Shown in pieces: positions 44,405-55,326 of a DNA stretch of 64,000 nucleotides. The translations under genes were made by a program, and so were the position numbers. Source of the stretch: Hygrocybe punicea (lineage: Eukaryota > Basidiomycota > Agaricomycetes > Agaricales > Hygrophoraceae). The DNA is taken from the NCBI GenBank assembly GCA_963556145.1, contig OY744462.1, forward strand, positions 3,906,001-3,970,000. Direction: 5' to 3'. Below the pieces are notes generated by a model. The model made no database searches. It was not told where the DNA came from and worked only from the letters and a program-made list of their open reading frames with translations. Every line of letters starts with the position of its first letter. The stretch's first letter is position 1.

Positions 44405-45465
44405 ACGAGTTCTTTTAATTTATTAAAAGACTCGTTCTTTATGAGACCTGGTTCAGTGAGGGTTCGTAATTAATTAATTAATTAATTGATTGATTAATTA
44501 ATTAATTAATGTTCGTGCATCGCCTATAGAGAAATTTTTTTGGGCAAGAGATATGATTATACTTCTGATACTGAAAAATCAGATACAGTTGGGGCCATGT
44601 GTGGACAAGCTTATATAAGCATCCAAATATAGGTTGTTGCAAAAAAGACAAATTACCTTCCAATTATATTCAAAATATTCGTACTGGTCTCAATTCTTAT
44701 CAGAATCAGCTGAAAATTGAACTGCTGACTAATATTATCATTTCGGGTTGGGTGTGACAGTGACATGTGACCAATCTAACCATATAAGGCAATTTTTGAT
44801 ATTATATAGCAAATTTTTTGCTGATCATAATGGTGACAGTCACATGTGACCAGTCTAACCATATAAGGCAATTTTACACCATATATGCTAAATTTTGAGG
44901 TGATCACAGGAGTCATAGTCACATGTGACCGCTATTACTATATATGGAAATATCAGCCATATAAGCAGAAATCAGTGTAACTCAGATGATATAATGTTAT
45001 TTTTACTTAAAACATATAATTCAATGTGATATTGCTGTATATATTATATGCCAATTATATATTTCAAGCAAAATCACTTATCGATGTTCATAATAATCAT
45101 ACGAATAAAAATCTAATGACAGAAACAAGACTTTGTTCATGCCATACGCAACTTTAGCCCACTCAAGCACAGCTAGCTATCTTCATATTATCATTGGTTG
45201 TACAGCAAGGTTATGGAGATGTAAGGTGAAGCAAATGTAAGTCAATTGTTATTATACTATTTAAAGACAGTTGTATTTGACAGTTGACGTGTTGCTCTCT
45301 TTTTTAGCTGAGAATAGTACATAATGATGAAGCAAATAACACGCTATGCAGTTTTATTTTTTCTACTTTTTATGTTGCTATGGTGAGAGGTTGCTATAAT
45401 GAAAGTAAGGAGGAGAAAAAAAGAACTCGTTCATGCCATGCGCAGCACTGGCCCACTAAACAAGT
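44405..45465 (+). repeat. R-family repeat R3, complete
   Basis: 1061 bp, from ACGAGTTCTTTTAATTTATT to CACTAAACAAGT. By eye it appears identical in reverse complement to R4 (47664-48724), also 1061 bp. It lies immediately next to the truncated end of R1, at the left boundary of the inferred inversion. Confidence 0.9.
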
Positions 45466-45555
45466 TTGGCATTTGGCCAAACTGAACCAATGGTTCCGGT
45501 TCTGGTTTTTCAAAAATAGCGAAAAACCAGACCGAACCGAACTTTGGCAACACTA
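45466..45555 (-). mobile_element. hAT-like element terminus next to copia fragment
   Basis: In minus orientation it begins TAGTGTTGCCAAAGTTCGG, directly after the copia 8-mer CGCGGATG (45563-45556). It is rich in GGTTC/GAACC motifs. It pairs with the terminus ending at 53755. Confidence 0.8.
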
Positions 45556-47243
45556 CATCCGCGAGGTCATCATGCCCTTCATCGGTTTGGGTGTGCGCCG
45601 GTGTGTTGGGTTTGTCTTTTTGGTTTCCATTCCTCTTCGTTCCGTGAGCCTTTTGGCTTCTCCTTCAAGCGTTCTATGTAGCTTTTGCATCTGTTCTTCC
45701 TGCACTTTCTTATCATAGTCGGCGTTTCTGTTGGCTGGGTTTTGGGTGCATGTGCTTCTCCGTATTCCTGCCACTACTTTTGCCAGCTCGTGTGTGGGCA
45801 CTGGGTGCTTTGGTTGTGGAGTTGGCACCTTTTCGACCTTGCTTCTGGGTCCTGGCATTGGTCGTGAGATCCATCACGCCGTTTTGCGAGTTACGTCGTT
45901 TCCCTGAGTCTGGGCTGGTGTGTTCAACATTGGCGGTGCTGGTTCATTCATATCTCCCACTCAGCTGACAGTTGTGGGTTCTTCATTTGGATCTGTTTGG
46001 CAGGAATTGTTGTTGTCAGCAGTTGGTTTTGGTTGTGGTTGGTGTTGTGTTATGTCATTGTGTTGGTTGCACTCGCGTGGAGTTCGAAGTAGGTCCTCCC
46101 ACTGATCCCCGGGCCTGTCTGGGGAGCTTGTGCATAGGTCCTCAGGCAGCATCCATTTCTCATCAAATTTGATGTGTCTGGATGTGAAGATCCAATTCAT
46201 TTTGACATCCAGTAATAGGTAAGCCTTTTTTCTGAGTGGGCACCTGATGAGGATACACTTTGTGGCTCTCTTGTCAAGTTTCCCTTTCCTGTGTGCCTTG
46301 TGTATGAGTGCATATGCAACTGAAGGGGTGGAATAGCAAGGCATCAATGGGTCAGTCCGTTAGTTTTGTATATGGGATTTCCCCCTCGATGCCAGATGCC
46401 GGTGAGCGCACAATGAGGTAGGCGGCTGTGTATGTCCAGAAGGATTTGGAGAGTCTGGATGTGGCTAGCATGGCAATGGTTTTCGTGACCAGCATCTGGT
46501 TTATGCATTCCATGATGCCATTGGATCCCGGTGTGTCTGGTGCTGTTGTCTGATGGAGTACCCCTTCAGTCTTTAGTTTGGCCTTGAACTCCTTTCCGGT
46601 ATATTCGCCACTGCCATCTGTGATGAGGAAGCATGTCCAGCCTTGACTGAGAAGAATGGTGCCTATTTCGGTCTTGAAGAATGTTCGTACCTCCAATTTC
46701 CACGTTTCATATAGCTTTTTGACGTCTCACTTTTTCTTCGTGAACAGGACCCACATGTATCTGGACCACAGGTTGACAATCATCACCAATAGCGGTAGCT
46801 GTTGTGTGATGTGGGTGTCACTGGTCCTCGCACATTGGAGTGGGTGATGTTGATGGGGCCTCAAGTGTTAGTTTTACTTTGTTTGAATGGGAGCTTTTTC
46901 ATTTTACCCATGACACAGGGTATGCAGAATTCGGGGATGCCAGTGTGTGTATCAATTTGCTTGATAACCATACGTTGCCAATGCCGGTGGCTTCAGCTGT
47001 TGTGTTGTCGCCGAAGTGGACTGGATGAGGTGGATCTAATTTCCTGAATGTTTGTGTGTTGAACCATTCGGGGTGCGGTACCATGTTGGTGGTAGCCCTG
47101 CAGTCAATGATGATACTTCCTTTCTTTTGATGTGGTTCAGTCATGAGATAATTATAAATGTGAGACCAGCTCTGTTGATTGACGATTACATTTTCTGCAT
47201 CTGCTATGTGAGCTTCATTCCCATTGCTTGATTCACTATCTGA
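45556..47243 (-). pseudogene. Ty1/copia 5' half: protease and integrase remnants
   Basis: In minus order: IVNQQSWSHIYNYL, the protease region IIDCRATTNMVPHPEWFN (family IIDSGATxHM, so the catalytic Gly and neighbours are changed), CFLITDGSGEYTGKEFKAKL and TPGSNGIMECINQMLV of the integrase core, then KRATKCILIRCPLRKKAYLL and FTSRHIKFDE after the integrase, then a Pro-rich linker ending DEGHDDLAD at 45556. Several frame changes separate the pieces. gag and 5' LTR are absent. The end CGCGGATG is exactly the 8-mer that starts the copia 3' half at 53756. Confidence 0.88.
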
Positions 47244-47643
47244 GTCACTGTGTAATGGGATGGGGGAAGCCATAGATGCAGTGATTTCCTTGACGACAGC
47301 AACTGGTTTCTCAGGCGAGATGATCTGAAGAGTGAGTCATGCATTTCTTTATTTTTGCACGAAGTTGGAGGTTGTTGGTGGACAATTCAGCTTTTATGAT
47401 GAGATCAATGGATGAGAATGGGAGCTCGGGATGGACCTATTGATGCAAAGAAGGAGTGCAAGCGAGCAAGTGTAAAGGGAAGATAAATGCTGACCTTCAA
47501 CATGATGTGTGCGTGGGTAAGCCTCGCTTTTGGAATTCAGTTACTTTGATGATGTAGATGCAAACACCAAACTTTGTTTTCAGCAGGTCCATAAGCCATT
47601 GAAGTCGTACTTTGAATGCTCTGACAATGATGATGGGGACATC
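47244..47643 (-). pseudogene. second Helitron, Rep-domain fragment
   Basis: The minus strand reads NDVPIIIVRAFKVRLQWLMD, LLKTKFGVCIYIIKVTEFQK and KRGLP (then, with a frame change, HAHIMLK), an intron-like gap, VHPELPFSSIDLIIKAELST, and CCRQGNHCIYGFPHPI. These are the Helitron segments that normally follow the CNPEW...PGQ region, where the plus-strand copy stops at 40905, including the FQKRGLPHAH nickase motif. It then fuses directly to copia sequence near 47243. A TGA occurs between DHLA and ETS. Confidence 0.85.
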
Positions 47644-47646
47644 ATT

Positions 47647-47663
47647 ACGAGTTCTTTTAATTT
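47647..47663 (-). repeat. displaced 17 bp end of R1
   Basis: In minus orientation AAATTAAAAGAACTCGT, the outer terminus missing from R1 at 44404. It sits between the Helitron fragment and R4 and marks the right boundary of the inferred inversion. Confidence 0.75.
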
Positions 47664-48724
47664 ACTTGTTTAGTGGGCCAGTGCTGCGCATGGCATGAAC
47701 GAGTTCTTTTTTTCTCCTCCTTACTTTCATTATAGCAACCTCTCACCATAGCAACATAAAAAGTAGAAAAAATAAAACTGCATAGCGTGTTATTTGCTTC
47801 ATCATTATGTACTATTCTCAGCTAAAAAAGAGAGCAACACGTCAACTGTCAAATACAACTGTCTTTAAATAGTATAATAACAATTGACTTACATTTGCTC
47901 CACCTTACATCTCCATAACCTTGCTGTACAACCAATGATAATATGAAGATAGCTAGCTGTGCTTGAGTGGGCTAAAGTTGCGTATGGCATGAACAAAGTC
48001 TTGTTTCTGTCATTAGATTTTTATTCGTATGATTATTATGAACATCGATAAGTGATTTTGCTTGAAATATATAATTGGCATATAATATATACAGCAATAT
48101 CACATTGAATTATATGTTTTAAGTAAAAATAACATTATATCATCTGAGTTACACTGATTTCTGCTTATATGGCTGATATTTCCATATATAGTAATAGCGG
48201 TCACATGTGACTATGACTCCTGTGATCACCTCAAAATTTAGCATATATGGTGTAAAATTGCCTTATATGGTTAGACTGGTCACATGTGACTGTCACCATT
48301 ATGATCAGCAAAAAATTTGCTATATAATATCAAAAATTGCCTTATATGGTTAGATTGGTCACATGTCACTGTCACACCCAACCCGAAATGATAATATTAG
48401 TCAGCAGTTCAATTTTCAGCTGATTCTGATAAGAATTGAGACCAGTACGAATATTTTGAATATAATTGGAAGGTAATTTGTCTTTTTTGCAACAACCTAT
48501 ATTTGGATGCTTATATAAGCTTGTCCACACATGGCCCCAACTGTATCTGATTTTTCAGTATCAGAAGTATAATCATATCTCTTGCCCAAAAAAATTTCTC
48601 TATAGGCGATGCACGAACATTAATTAATTAATTAATCAATCAATTAATTAATTAATTAATTACGAACCCTCACTGAACCAGGTCTCATAAAGAACGAGTC
48701 TTTTAATAAATTAAAAGAACTCGT
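47664..48724 (-). repeat. R-family repeat R4, complete
   Basis: 1061 bp from ACTTGTTTAGTGGGCCAGTG to TTAAAAGAACTCGT, the reverse complement of R3. It is flanked on the right by the hAT-like AACCAGAACTGGAACCGTG sequence. Confidence 0.9.
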
Positions 48725-48846
48725 AACCAGAACTGGAACCGTGTTGAACGGTTTCACAGCGTTCGGTCTGCATCCAAACACGGTTCGAACCCTGAACCAA
48801 CCTCCAAATACCTCACACAGGCCAGACATGCATCAATTGACGCAGC
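48725..48846 (+). other. interior of hAT-like element, GGTTCGAACC-rich
   Basis: Short run of AACCAGAACTGG, AACGGTTTCA and GGTTCGAACC motifs like those at 45466-45555 and 53620-53755. Probably part of the element inserted in copia; no gene. Confidence 0.5.
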
Positions 48847-49037
48847 TGTCACCCTCACGAGAGACATATATATCTCTGGGTACGTATTCACTCATTTTAC
48901 CATATTCCCTATTTGTTCTATTATTTGTATGTAGTGGCTGTTGTAAATAGTCACAAACAAGAAGAGTTTGGGTTTTCATCCCACTGACAACGAACTCGCT
49001 CATCGAATCCGCGCCTACCCAGGCCGCGTTCACCACA
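48847..49037 (+). repeat. 5' LTR-like direct repeat
   Basis: TGTCACCCTCACGAGAGACATATATATCTC (first 20: TGTCACCCTCACGAGAGACA) to TTCACCACA; about 180 of 190 bases match the copy at 51783-51978. It is followed by TCTGGAGCCCACCGTGAGG, resembling a primer-binding region after an LTR. Confidence 0.8.
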
Positions 49038-51782
49038 TCTGGAGCCCACCGTGAGGACTGTCAAGCTTTTCCTCAACTTTTCCCTCTTTGACTTCACCAT
49101 TTTGGCACCTTTCCCTCTTTCTGGCAGCAACAGCGCCCCATAGTCAACAGCGCCCAATAGTCAACAGCGCCCCGTATTTGGCAGCATTTCACGCACCTCC
49201 AGTCTCCCACCAGCTCCTATGCCCATTTCCGATGTTTTCAACACCTTCGTATTGTTTCTTCGTACCAGTTGCGCCCCCTGGGCTGCAGAACTCGGCTTTT
49301 TGGCCTTTTTGTCACGGCATCACAGCCATGTCACACGGTGTTCAATACACCCCCCCTCCGCATTTCCCTTTTATTTCAGTACTCCCACCTAGTGTTGCCA
49401 CAGCTAAGGCTAATAGCTGGCTACTAGCCATTAGCTTAGCTGATTTTAGCTTAGCTGATGCCAGCTAAGCTAATGGCTAATCTCCAGCTAATGGCTAAGG
49501 CTAAAGTATTTCAGAAAGTTAGCTTAGCTGTAGCTGAAGCTAAGGGAAGATAAAAATAATATCATCTCAGAACAGCCTAGGAATACCTAAAAAGGATATC
49601 ATACCTGACTAATAGTCATTAGCTTAGCTGACTTTAGCTTAGCCATAGCTGCAGCTAGTACTTGGCTAGTGGCTAAGGCTAAGACATTTTTCATGAATTA
49701 GCTTAGCTTTAGCTGCAGCTAATTTAGCCATGGCTAGGCTAGCTTAGCTGTGGCAACACTACTCCCACCACCCACGCTCATTTTAACACCACCAACAGAC
49801 CCGGCATTTGACGCCCCACGGATCCCGCCTGAAAAAACCGCACCCGGAAAGCCCCAAAACAGCCGCAACGAGCCCGTCCAACATGGAGCGCACCTCGCAC
49901 ATCAAACGAGTAATGGAGACCCTGTAGACAATGGAAAACGCCCACCATGCAATGGCTGTTGCATGTGCATCTTTAGGTACACCCCCCATCATCGTCCCCG
50001 TGGTTCCCGTGCAGGAAAACGCGTCCGCGTGCGCAAATCCAACGTGAATACGCGTATTAACACGTCCCCACCCATTTCCACCTCGTTTTGGCCCCCATCT
50101 TTGCATACGCCCTCGCAATCATCCCCAGGGGTGTTCCAACACACGCCGCCATCATCTGCGCCCGCGCCGTCCCCGGAAAAATGCGTCTGCACATGCCAAT
50201 GCAACGTTAACACGCGTATCAGCACGTCCCCCCTCGTTTCCGGCTCAAATGGCCCCCATTTGCACCTACGGACACGCTGTCATCCCTGGAGACGAACCAT
50301 GATGCGCCCCTACCGTTTGTGCCCTCGCCAGCTTCAGGACAACCCACCCACGCGCCCCAACGCGTCAAAAACACGCATGTCGACACAACCACCTCCATTT
50401 CGCCCTTGTTTCGCCCGCCGTCACTGTCTATGCCCTCGCCGTCGTCCCAAGAGGCCAGCTGTGACACGCCCCCACCATTTGAGCCTGCGTCGTCCCCAGG
50501 AATCTGCGCTAGCACCCCACAGATGCTGTTTTCAACATCAGCCCCCGTTTCTGCCCCCATTCCACTCCCATTTTGCCTGCCATCTGCGTCTACGCCCTCT
50601 CCATCATCCCTGGATGCAGGCCACGACGTACACCTGTTGTTTGAATGCGTACCATCCCCAGGAAAACGTGTCCGTGCACGCCCAAGGCTGATTTCCATGT
50701 GTCCTGGCACATCTGCCTCCGTTTCACCCCCGTTTCACCCCGCTTTCGCGTCCACGGCCTCGATGTCGTCCCTAGAGATGAACCGTTACATGCCCCCGCC
50801 GTCCATCCCCACACCGTCACCAGAAAGCCCCACCTACACCCAACAGATGCCGTTTTCAACATGTATCGATGCATCCACCCCCGTTTCCATCTTGTTTCAT
50901 CTGCCGTCACCATCTACACTCTCGCCGTTGCCCCCAGATGTGAACTGTGACACGCCCTCGCCATTTGAACCTGCGCCGTCGCCAGAAAAATGCATCTGCG
51001 CGCATATCGACACATCTGCCCCCGTTCCATTCTCGTTTCGACCCCTGGCAACCACATACCACCGCCAGGACCCCCATATTGCCCTCCGTGACACCATACA
51101 AGCCGCCCCTGCCACATTCAAGCCCCCAACACCGTCCCACATCGCCCCCATTGGCCCCTGTGTTCCATCATCCAGGACCAACGCCGGACCCATGGACCAG
51201 CCCCTATGGCCACGTTCATGCCCCCACGCCTCTGTACGGCCCCCTCCCATCCCAAACGAGTCCGCCCCCCTCCTTCTTCGATGCCCCCAACACACCATGT
51301 CACCCACTACCCCAGTCAACCCCGCACGCCCATGATCCACCCCACAGAGCCTTGCAGGCCCATTCGGTAGCCCATACCACGACCCCCTGCTTGACCCCAT
51401 CCTGCTATGCCCATGCACTGCTGCTCCATGACTTCGTACCCACTGCACCCTTGTCATTATCCCCAGAAACAGGCCAGGGCATGCTGCCAACATCCACGTT
51501 TGCCACTGACGACATACCTGCTGTGACTTTGCTTGCACTTGAGTCAGCATTGTTATCCCTGAAGGCCCTCAAGGTTCTGGAGCAAAAGTTGGTAAAGTTG
51601 GTGGATCAGTTGGAGAAGTTGGAAGACTTTGGGTTGGAAGATTCATGTTGAGTTGAGTGGATTTTTGTTTTTGTTTTTGTTTTGTTTGTTTTGTTTTCAG
51701 TATTGTCCCTTCCCTCCCTCCCTTTTTCTTTTCACTATTTCTTTCTTCCTTGCCTTGTGTGAGACTGGGGACAGTCTCTATT
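49038..51782 (+). mobile_element. internal region of LTR-flanked element with Pro-rich ORF
   Basis: Plus-strand frames (49088-49468, 49750-50691, 50319-51335, 50947-51651) encode one degenerate Pro/Ser/Thr-rich protein built of roughly 45-50 residue repeats (PFEPAPSPEKCIC, APVSAPIPLPFCLPSASTPS). It ends in a Leu-rich helix (TLLALESALLSLKALKVLEQ, KLVDQLEKLE), stop at 51651. Frame changes separate the pieces and a MITE interrupts the N-terminus. No protease, RT or integrase is present, so with its LTR-like repeats it looks like a non-autonomous retroelement carrying a Gag-like or captured ORF (inference). Confidence 0.6.
49390..49761. mobile_element. 372 bp hAT-like MITE with perfect 8 bp TSD
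   Basis: Termini TAGTGTTGCCACAGCTAAGG / ...TTAGCTGTGGCAACACTA. Flanked on both sides by CTCCCACC (49382-49389, 49762-49769). The interior is made of AGCTAAGC/TAGCTGGCTA repeats. Shares its ends with the MITE at 28707-29082. Interrupts the Pro-rich ORF. Confidence 0.95.
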
Positions 51783-51978
51783 TGTGTCCCTACTGGATGT
51801 AGAGACATATATATCTCTGGGTACGTATTCACTCATTTTACCATATTCCCTATTTGTTCTATTATTTGTATGTAGTGGATGTTGTAAATAGTCACAAACA
51901 AGAAGAGTTTGGGTTTTCATCCCACTGACAACAAACTCGCTCATCAAATCCGCGCCTACACAGGCCGTGTTCACCACA
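51783..51978 (+). repeat. 3' LTR-like direct repeat
   Basis: TGTGTCCCTACTGGATGTAG to TTCACCACA, matching 48847-49037 with few changes. A clear target-site duplication was not found (GCAGC left, GCACT right). Confidence 0.78.
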
Positions 51979-52090
51979 GCACTCCATCTGTTTTTGCAAG
52001 GTTGGGTTGGGGCCAGGCACTTCCCATGGGTGTCTGCGCGTGCTACCTACCTCGCGAAGAACGGAGACGCGTTAATTGACACGCTCCGTT
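51979..52090 (+). repeat. tandem repeat unit, left of solo LTR
   Basis: One roughly 100 bp unit, CACTCCATCTGTTTTTGCAA...TGTCTGCGCGTGCT...AATTGACACGCTCCG; further units follow the solo LTR at 52690-52870. Confidence 0.8.
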
Positions 52091-52680
52091 GTAGAGGCTC
52101 CGGGCCCTCTGGACCCGAATCCTCTTCATATCCCACTTCGTCCCCGTCCATTCCCATTCACGTATCGTCGATTCCGCCCGATTCCGGTTCTCTCCGTCGA
52201 TTCTGCTCCAGATTCCGCCTCCGGAATCGCTCCTACTCAAGATGCGATGTCTCTAACGACCCGGAATCACTACGTATATAGTTACATATGATATATCTTC
52301 GTTTCCCGTTACTTAGTACATAGCATCATTCCTCCTATACTCCGCTCCACTCCTCTCCTATCAGTTACAGCCTTCGGTTGTAGTACATAGTTACTACAGC
52401 ACAGGATCTCTCCCAGTAGTATAAAAGATGTACTCTTATACTACAACCATATTATTACATTGCACCATATATCATATCCCATCATATTGCATCCCTTCAG
52501 TTCTATTTCTTAGTCCTCGCTTTGTATCGTCTCATCAGTCTTCGTACTCCACTCTCTTCACTTCCCCTCTGATCCAGAACCCTGGATTCGGGTTGGATTG
52601 ACTAGACTACATAGACACTAAACTCCTCTGATCACTTCTTAGCTGATCACCCTTTCCGTAGATTCCCATTCGGGTCTACA
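52091..52680. repeat. solo LTR, 590 bp
   Basis: Begins TGTAGAGGCTCCGGGC and ends GGGTCTACA, with T-rich promoter-like sequence and a TATAAAAG box near 52421. No internal region lies beside it. It splits the tandem-repeat array 51979-52870. A target duplication was not evident. Orientation cannot be fixed from the ends alone. Confidence 0.65.
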
Positions 52681-52880
52681 ACAGAACTCGCCGTCACACC
52701 GTCTGTTTTCGTGAGGTTGGATGGGGCCAGGGACTTTCCATGGGCGTCTGCGCGTGCTGATGACCTCGCGATGAACAGGGCACGTCAATTGACGCACTCC
52801 GTCTGTTTTCGCGAGGTTGGATGGGGCTGGGGACTTCCTATGGGCGTCCGTGCATCAATTGACATGGCTAGGGCATGTTC
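52681..52880 (+). repeat. tandem repeat units, right of solo LTR
   Basis: Two units with the core CCGTCTGTTTTCGTGAGGTT (near 52698) and CCGTCTGTTTTCGCGAGGTT (near 52799), spaced 101 bp; same family as 51979-52090. Confidence 0.85.
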
Positions 52881-52994
52881 ATGAGGTGGGTCTTTGTCGT
52901 CGCCTCATCCATTCCCCTCGTTAGCTGATGTCATTGGGACTGGATTTGGGGGACGTACCTGGGCCAGTAGGTGGGCGCACCACCCTCCCAGCCT

Positions 52995-53482
52995 TCAACT
53001 CCCCATCGTCGTCGTCGTGTTGGTGTTGGTGTTGTAAGTGGTGGTGGAGGCAACAATGGTCGTGATCATCCGCGTTTGATGCGGCAGGTGGCTGCTGCCA
53101 CCGGTGTTGCTCTGCTGCTGCTGCCGGCATTGCTGTTGCTGTTGCTGCTGCTGCTGCTGCGGTTGTGGTTGCGGTTGCGGTTGCGGTTGTGGTTGCGGTT
53201 GCGGTTGCTGCTGCTGCTGTTGCAGTTGCTGTCGCTTGGGGCCATTTGGCCGTCGTTGGGGTGGTGGCATTGGTGGTGTTGCCACTGCCATTGCTGCTGC
53301 TGCCGCTGCTGCCATCAATTCACTCTGACTCACGTTGGAATGCGAGGGAGGTTGTTCGGTGGAGTTGACCATGGGCACCTTATTTATGTGGTCAAGGTGG
53401 GCCACGGGGGGCTGTTCTATGTAAGAAAATGTCAGTAAAATATAATATGAAGCCATTACTTACCGTGGTTGTTGAGTAACAT
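52995..53482 (-). CDS. Gln/Pro-rich low-complexity protein, two exons
   Basis: Exon 1 53482-53464 (MLLNNH) and exon 2 53416-52995 join in frame (GTAAGT donor, ACATAG acceptor). The product has EQPPVAHLDHINKVPMVNST, an Ala run, then QQLQQQQQQ and alternating PQ and Q runs over a GCT/GGTTGC microsatellite, ending NTNTNTTTTMGS. Such tracts occur in fungal transcription regulators, but no DNA-binding domain is visible; it may be only the 5' end of a gene. Plus-strand Cys- or Val-rich frames here are shadows of the microsatellite. Confidence 0.4.
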
Positions 53483-53619
53483 TAGTGTTGAGTCGAAATT
53501 GGGGTGTCACGTGAGTATGTTTAAGGTCACATGACCTAAGTTCACGCGACTGCATAGAAAAAAATGTGAAAAATTCAGTATCTAAATGAGTATCTATGTA
53601 GGTAACTATACATTACAGT

Positions 53620-53755
53620 TCGCTGCTTGAACCACGTTTGAATGCGGTTTGAACCGCATGTCAGTGCCAGAACCGCAAACCAAACTGAACTTCCGGTTTG
53701 GTTCGCGGTTCAAACCGGGTTCGGATTGGTTCTGAAACAAACTTCGGCATCACTA
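53620..53755 (+). mobile_element. hAT-like element, right terminus
   Basis: GGTTTGAACCGC and AACCGGGTTCGG motifs end in ACTTCGGCATCACTA at 53755. The complement, TAGTGATGCCGAAGTT, matches the terminus TAGTGTTGCCAAAGTT at 45555. Immediately followed by the 8-mer CGCGGATG (53756-53763), also present at the other terminus. Confidence 0.8.
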
Positions 53756-55326
53756 CGCGGATGATGTGCACTTCACTGGCCTAGCCAACACCAGCCCATC
53801 GAACAATGACCTCCCAACGTCACTTAACGAAGCACTGAAGGGCCAGACAGCACAAAATGGCATGACACACTATTTGAGGAACTGGAAAACCTAAGGTCAA
53901 ACAATGTCTACAAGGAGGTCCCCATCCCAGAGGGAGTCACACCCTTCACGTCCAGAGCAACCATGCACCTTAAATTTGATGGAAACAAAAACATAACCCA
54001 ATATAAGGTTCAGATCATTGCACGAGGCTTTGCCCAAAAGGAAGGGATAGATTATAATGAGGTCTTCGCCCTGGTAGCAAATTTGGAATCCATTCGCATC
54101 ATCGTATCGCTTGTGGCCAAGCATCACCTGGAGCTCGACCAAATGGACGTAACCAGAGCATATCTAAATGGGGAACTGGAGGAAGAATTATACATGTTAC
54201 CCCCAACTGAAGTGAGCATCAAACCTGGACACTGCTGGTGCCTGCTCCGCTCCCTCTATGGACTCAAGCAGGCCAGATGTATGTGGAACAAAAGTTGGCG
54301 AGATGAAATTCACCCACCTAAAGGCCAAAACATGCCTATATGTCTACAAAGACAAAGGGGGCATCTGTTTCTTAGTCATGGATGTGGATGACCTACTCCT
54401 CACAGCCACATCTCAAACACTCATGAACAGGGTGAAGGGCTTACTCTTGGATGCTTACAAAATGCACAACCTCAGCCAGGCAACGTACATCTTAGGAATG
54501 CAGATCAAATGAAACCACAAACTATGCTCAATAACCGTGTCCCAACATCAGTACATTGACACAGTACTCGAACACTTTGGGATGAAGGACTGCAAGCCAG
54601 TCTTCACACCCATGGATCCCAAAGCACAACCATCCACGGACAACCCCATATATAATTCCATAGTCAAATCAATGAGGATGGGAGAACGAGAGGTCTCATA
54701 CCAAAGCATCATAGGCTCACTCATGTGGCTAATGCTCAGAACCCAACCCGACCTAGCACACACCACGGGGGTCATCAGGAGATACAGTGCGAATCCGAAG
54801 GCATGCCACTGGAGTCTGGCCAAGAGATACCTGAAAGGCACATGAGACCTCACACTAGTCTATGATGGCTCCAATGTCAACATGGACATGGACTTCCACA
54901 GATACTCAGATGTGAACTGGAATGGCGACCACGACACATCTCGCTCCACCTCAGGGTACATATTCATTAGCAACCATGGTGCCATCAGATGGTCAAGCAA
55001 GCTCCAATCCATGGTTTCACTATTGTCCATGGAATCCGAATACATTGGATTGAGCAACGCCGGACAACACGTTGTGTGGCTATGCACATTTTTTGACGAC
55101 ATCAGACAAAACCAGAAGGAGGCCACAGAACTCAAATGCAATAATCAGGCAGCAATTATTCTATCTTGCGACCCACAATTCCAAGCTCAAACCAAAAGGA
55201 GAGTGCATCATACGTTGGTGCTTCACAAATGACATGGTCACTGACACTCTCATGAAACCGCTCCCACACAACAAACACTGGAAATTCGCATGCACAATGG
55301 GACTATGACCTTGCTCAAGTGGGAGT
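53756..55326 (+). pseudogene. Ty1/copia 3' half: reverse transcriptase and RNase H
   Basis: Reads DDVHFTGLANTSPSNNDLP, NNVYKEVPIPEGVTPF, YKVQIIARGFAQKEGIDYNE, LELDQMDVTRAYLNGELEEE, LLRSLYGLKQAR, FLVMDVDDLLLTAT (catalytic VDD), YILGMQIK (TGA 54510-54512) NHKL, LMWLMLRTQPDLAHTTG, YLKGT (TGA 54843-54845) DLTLVYDG, SDVNWNGDHDTSRSTSGYIF and, near the end, MVTDTLMKPLPHNKHWKFAC, stop near 55308. Frame changes occur near 53900, 54290 and 55230. It begins at the 8-mer where the 5' half at 45556 ends, so both are parts of one ancestral element. Confidence 0.93.

Noticed and set aside
53104..53368. Cys-rich and Val/Ala-rich plus-strand proteins
   Set aside because: They are shadow translations of a GCT/GGTTGC microsatellite whose sensible reading is the minus-strand Gln/Pro tract.
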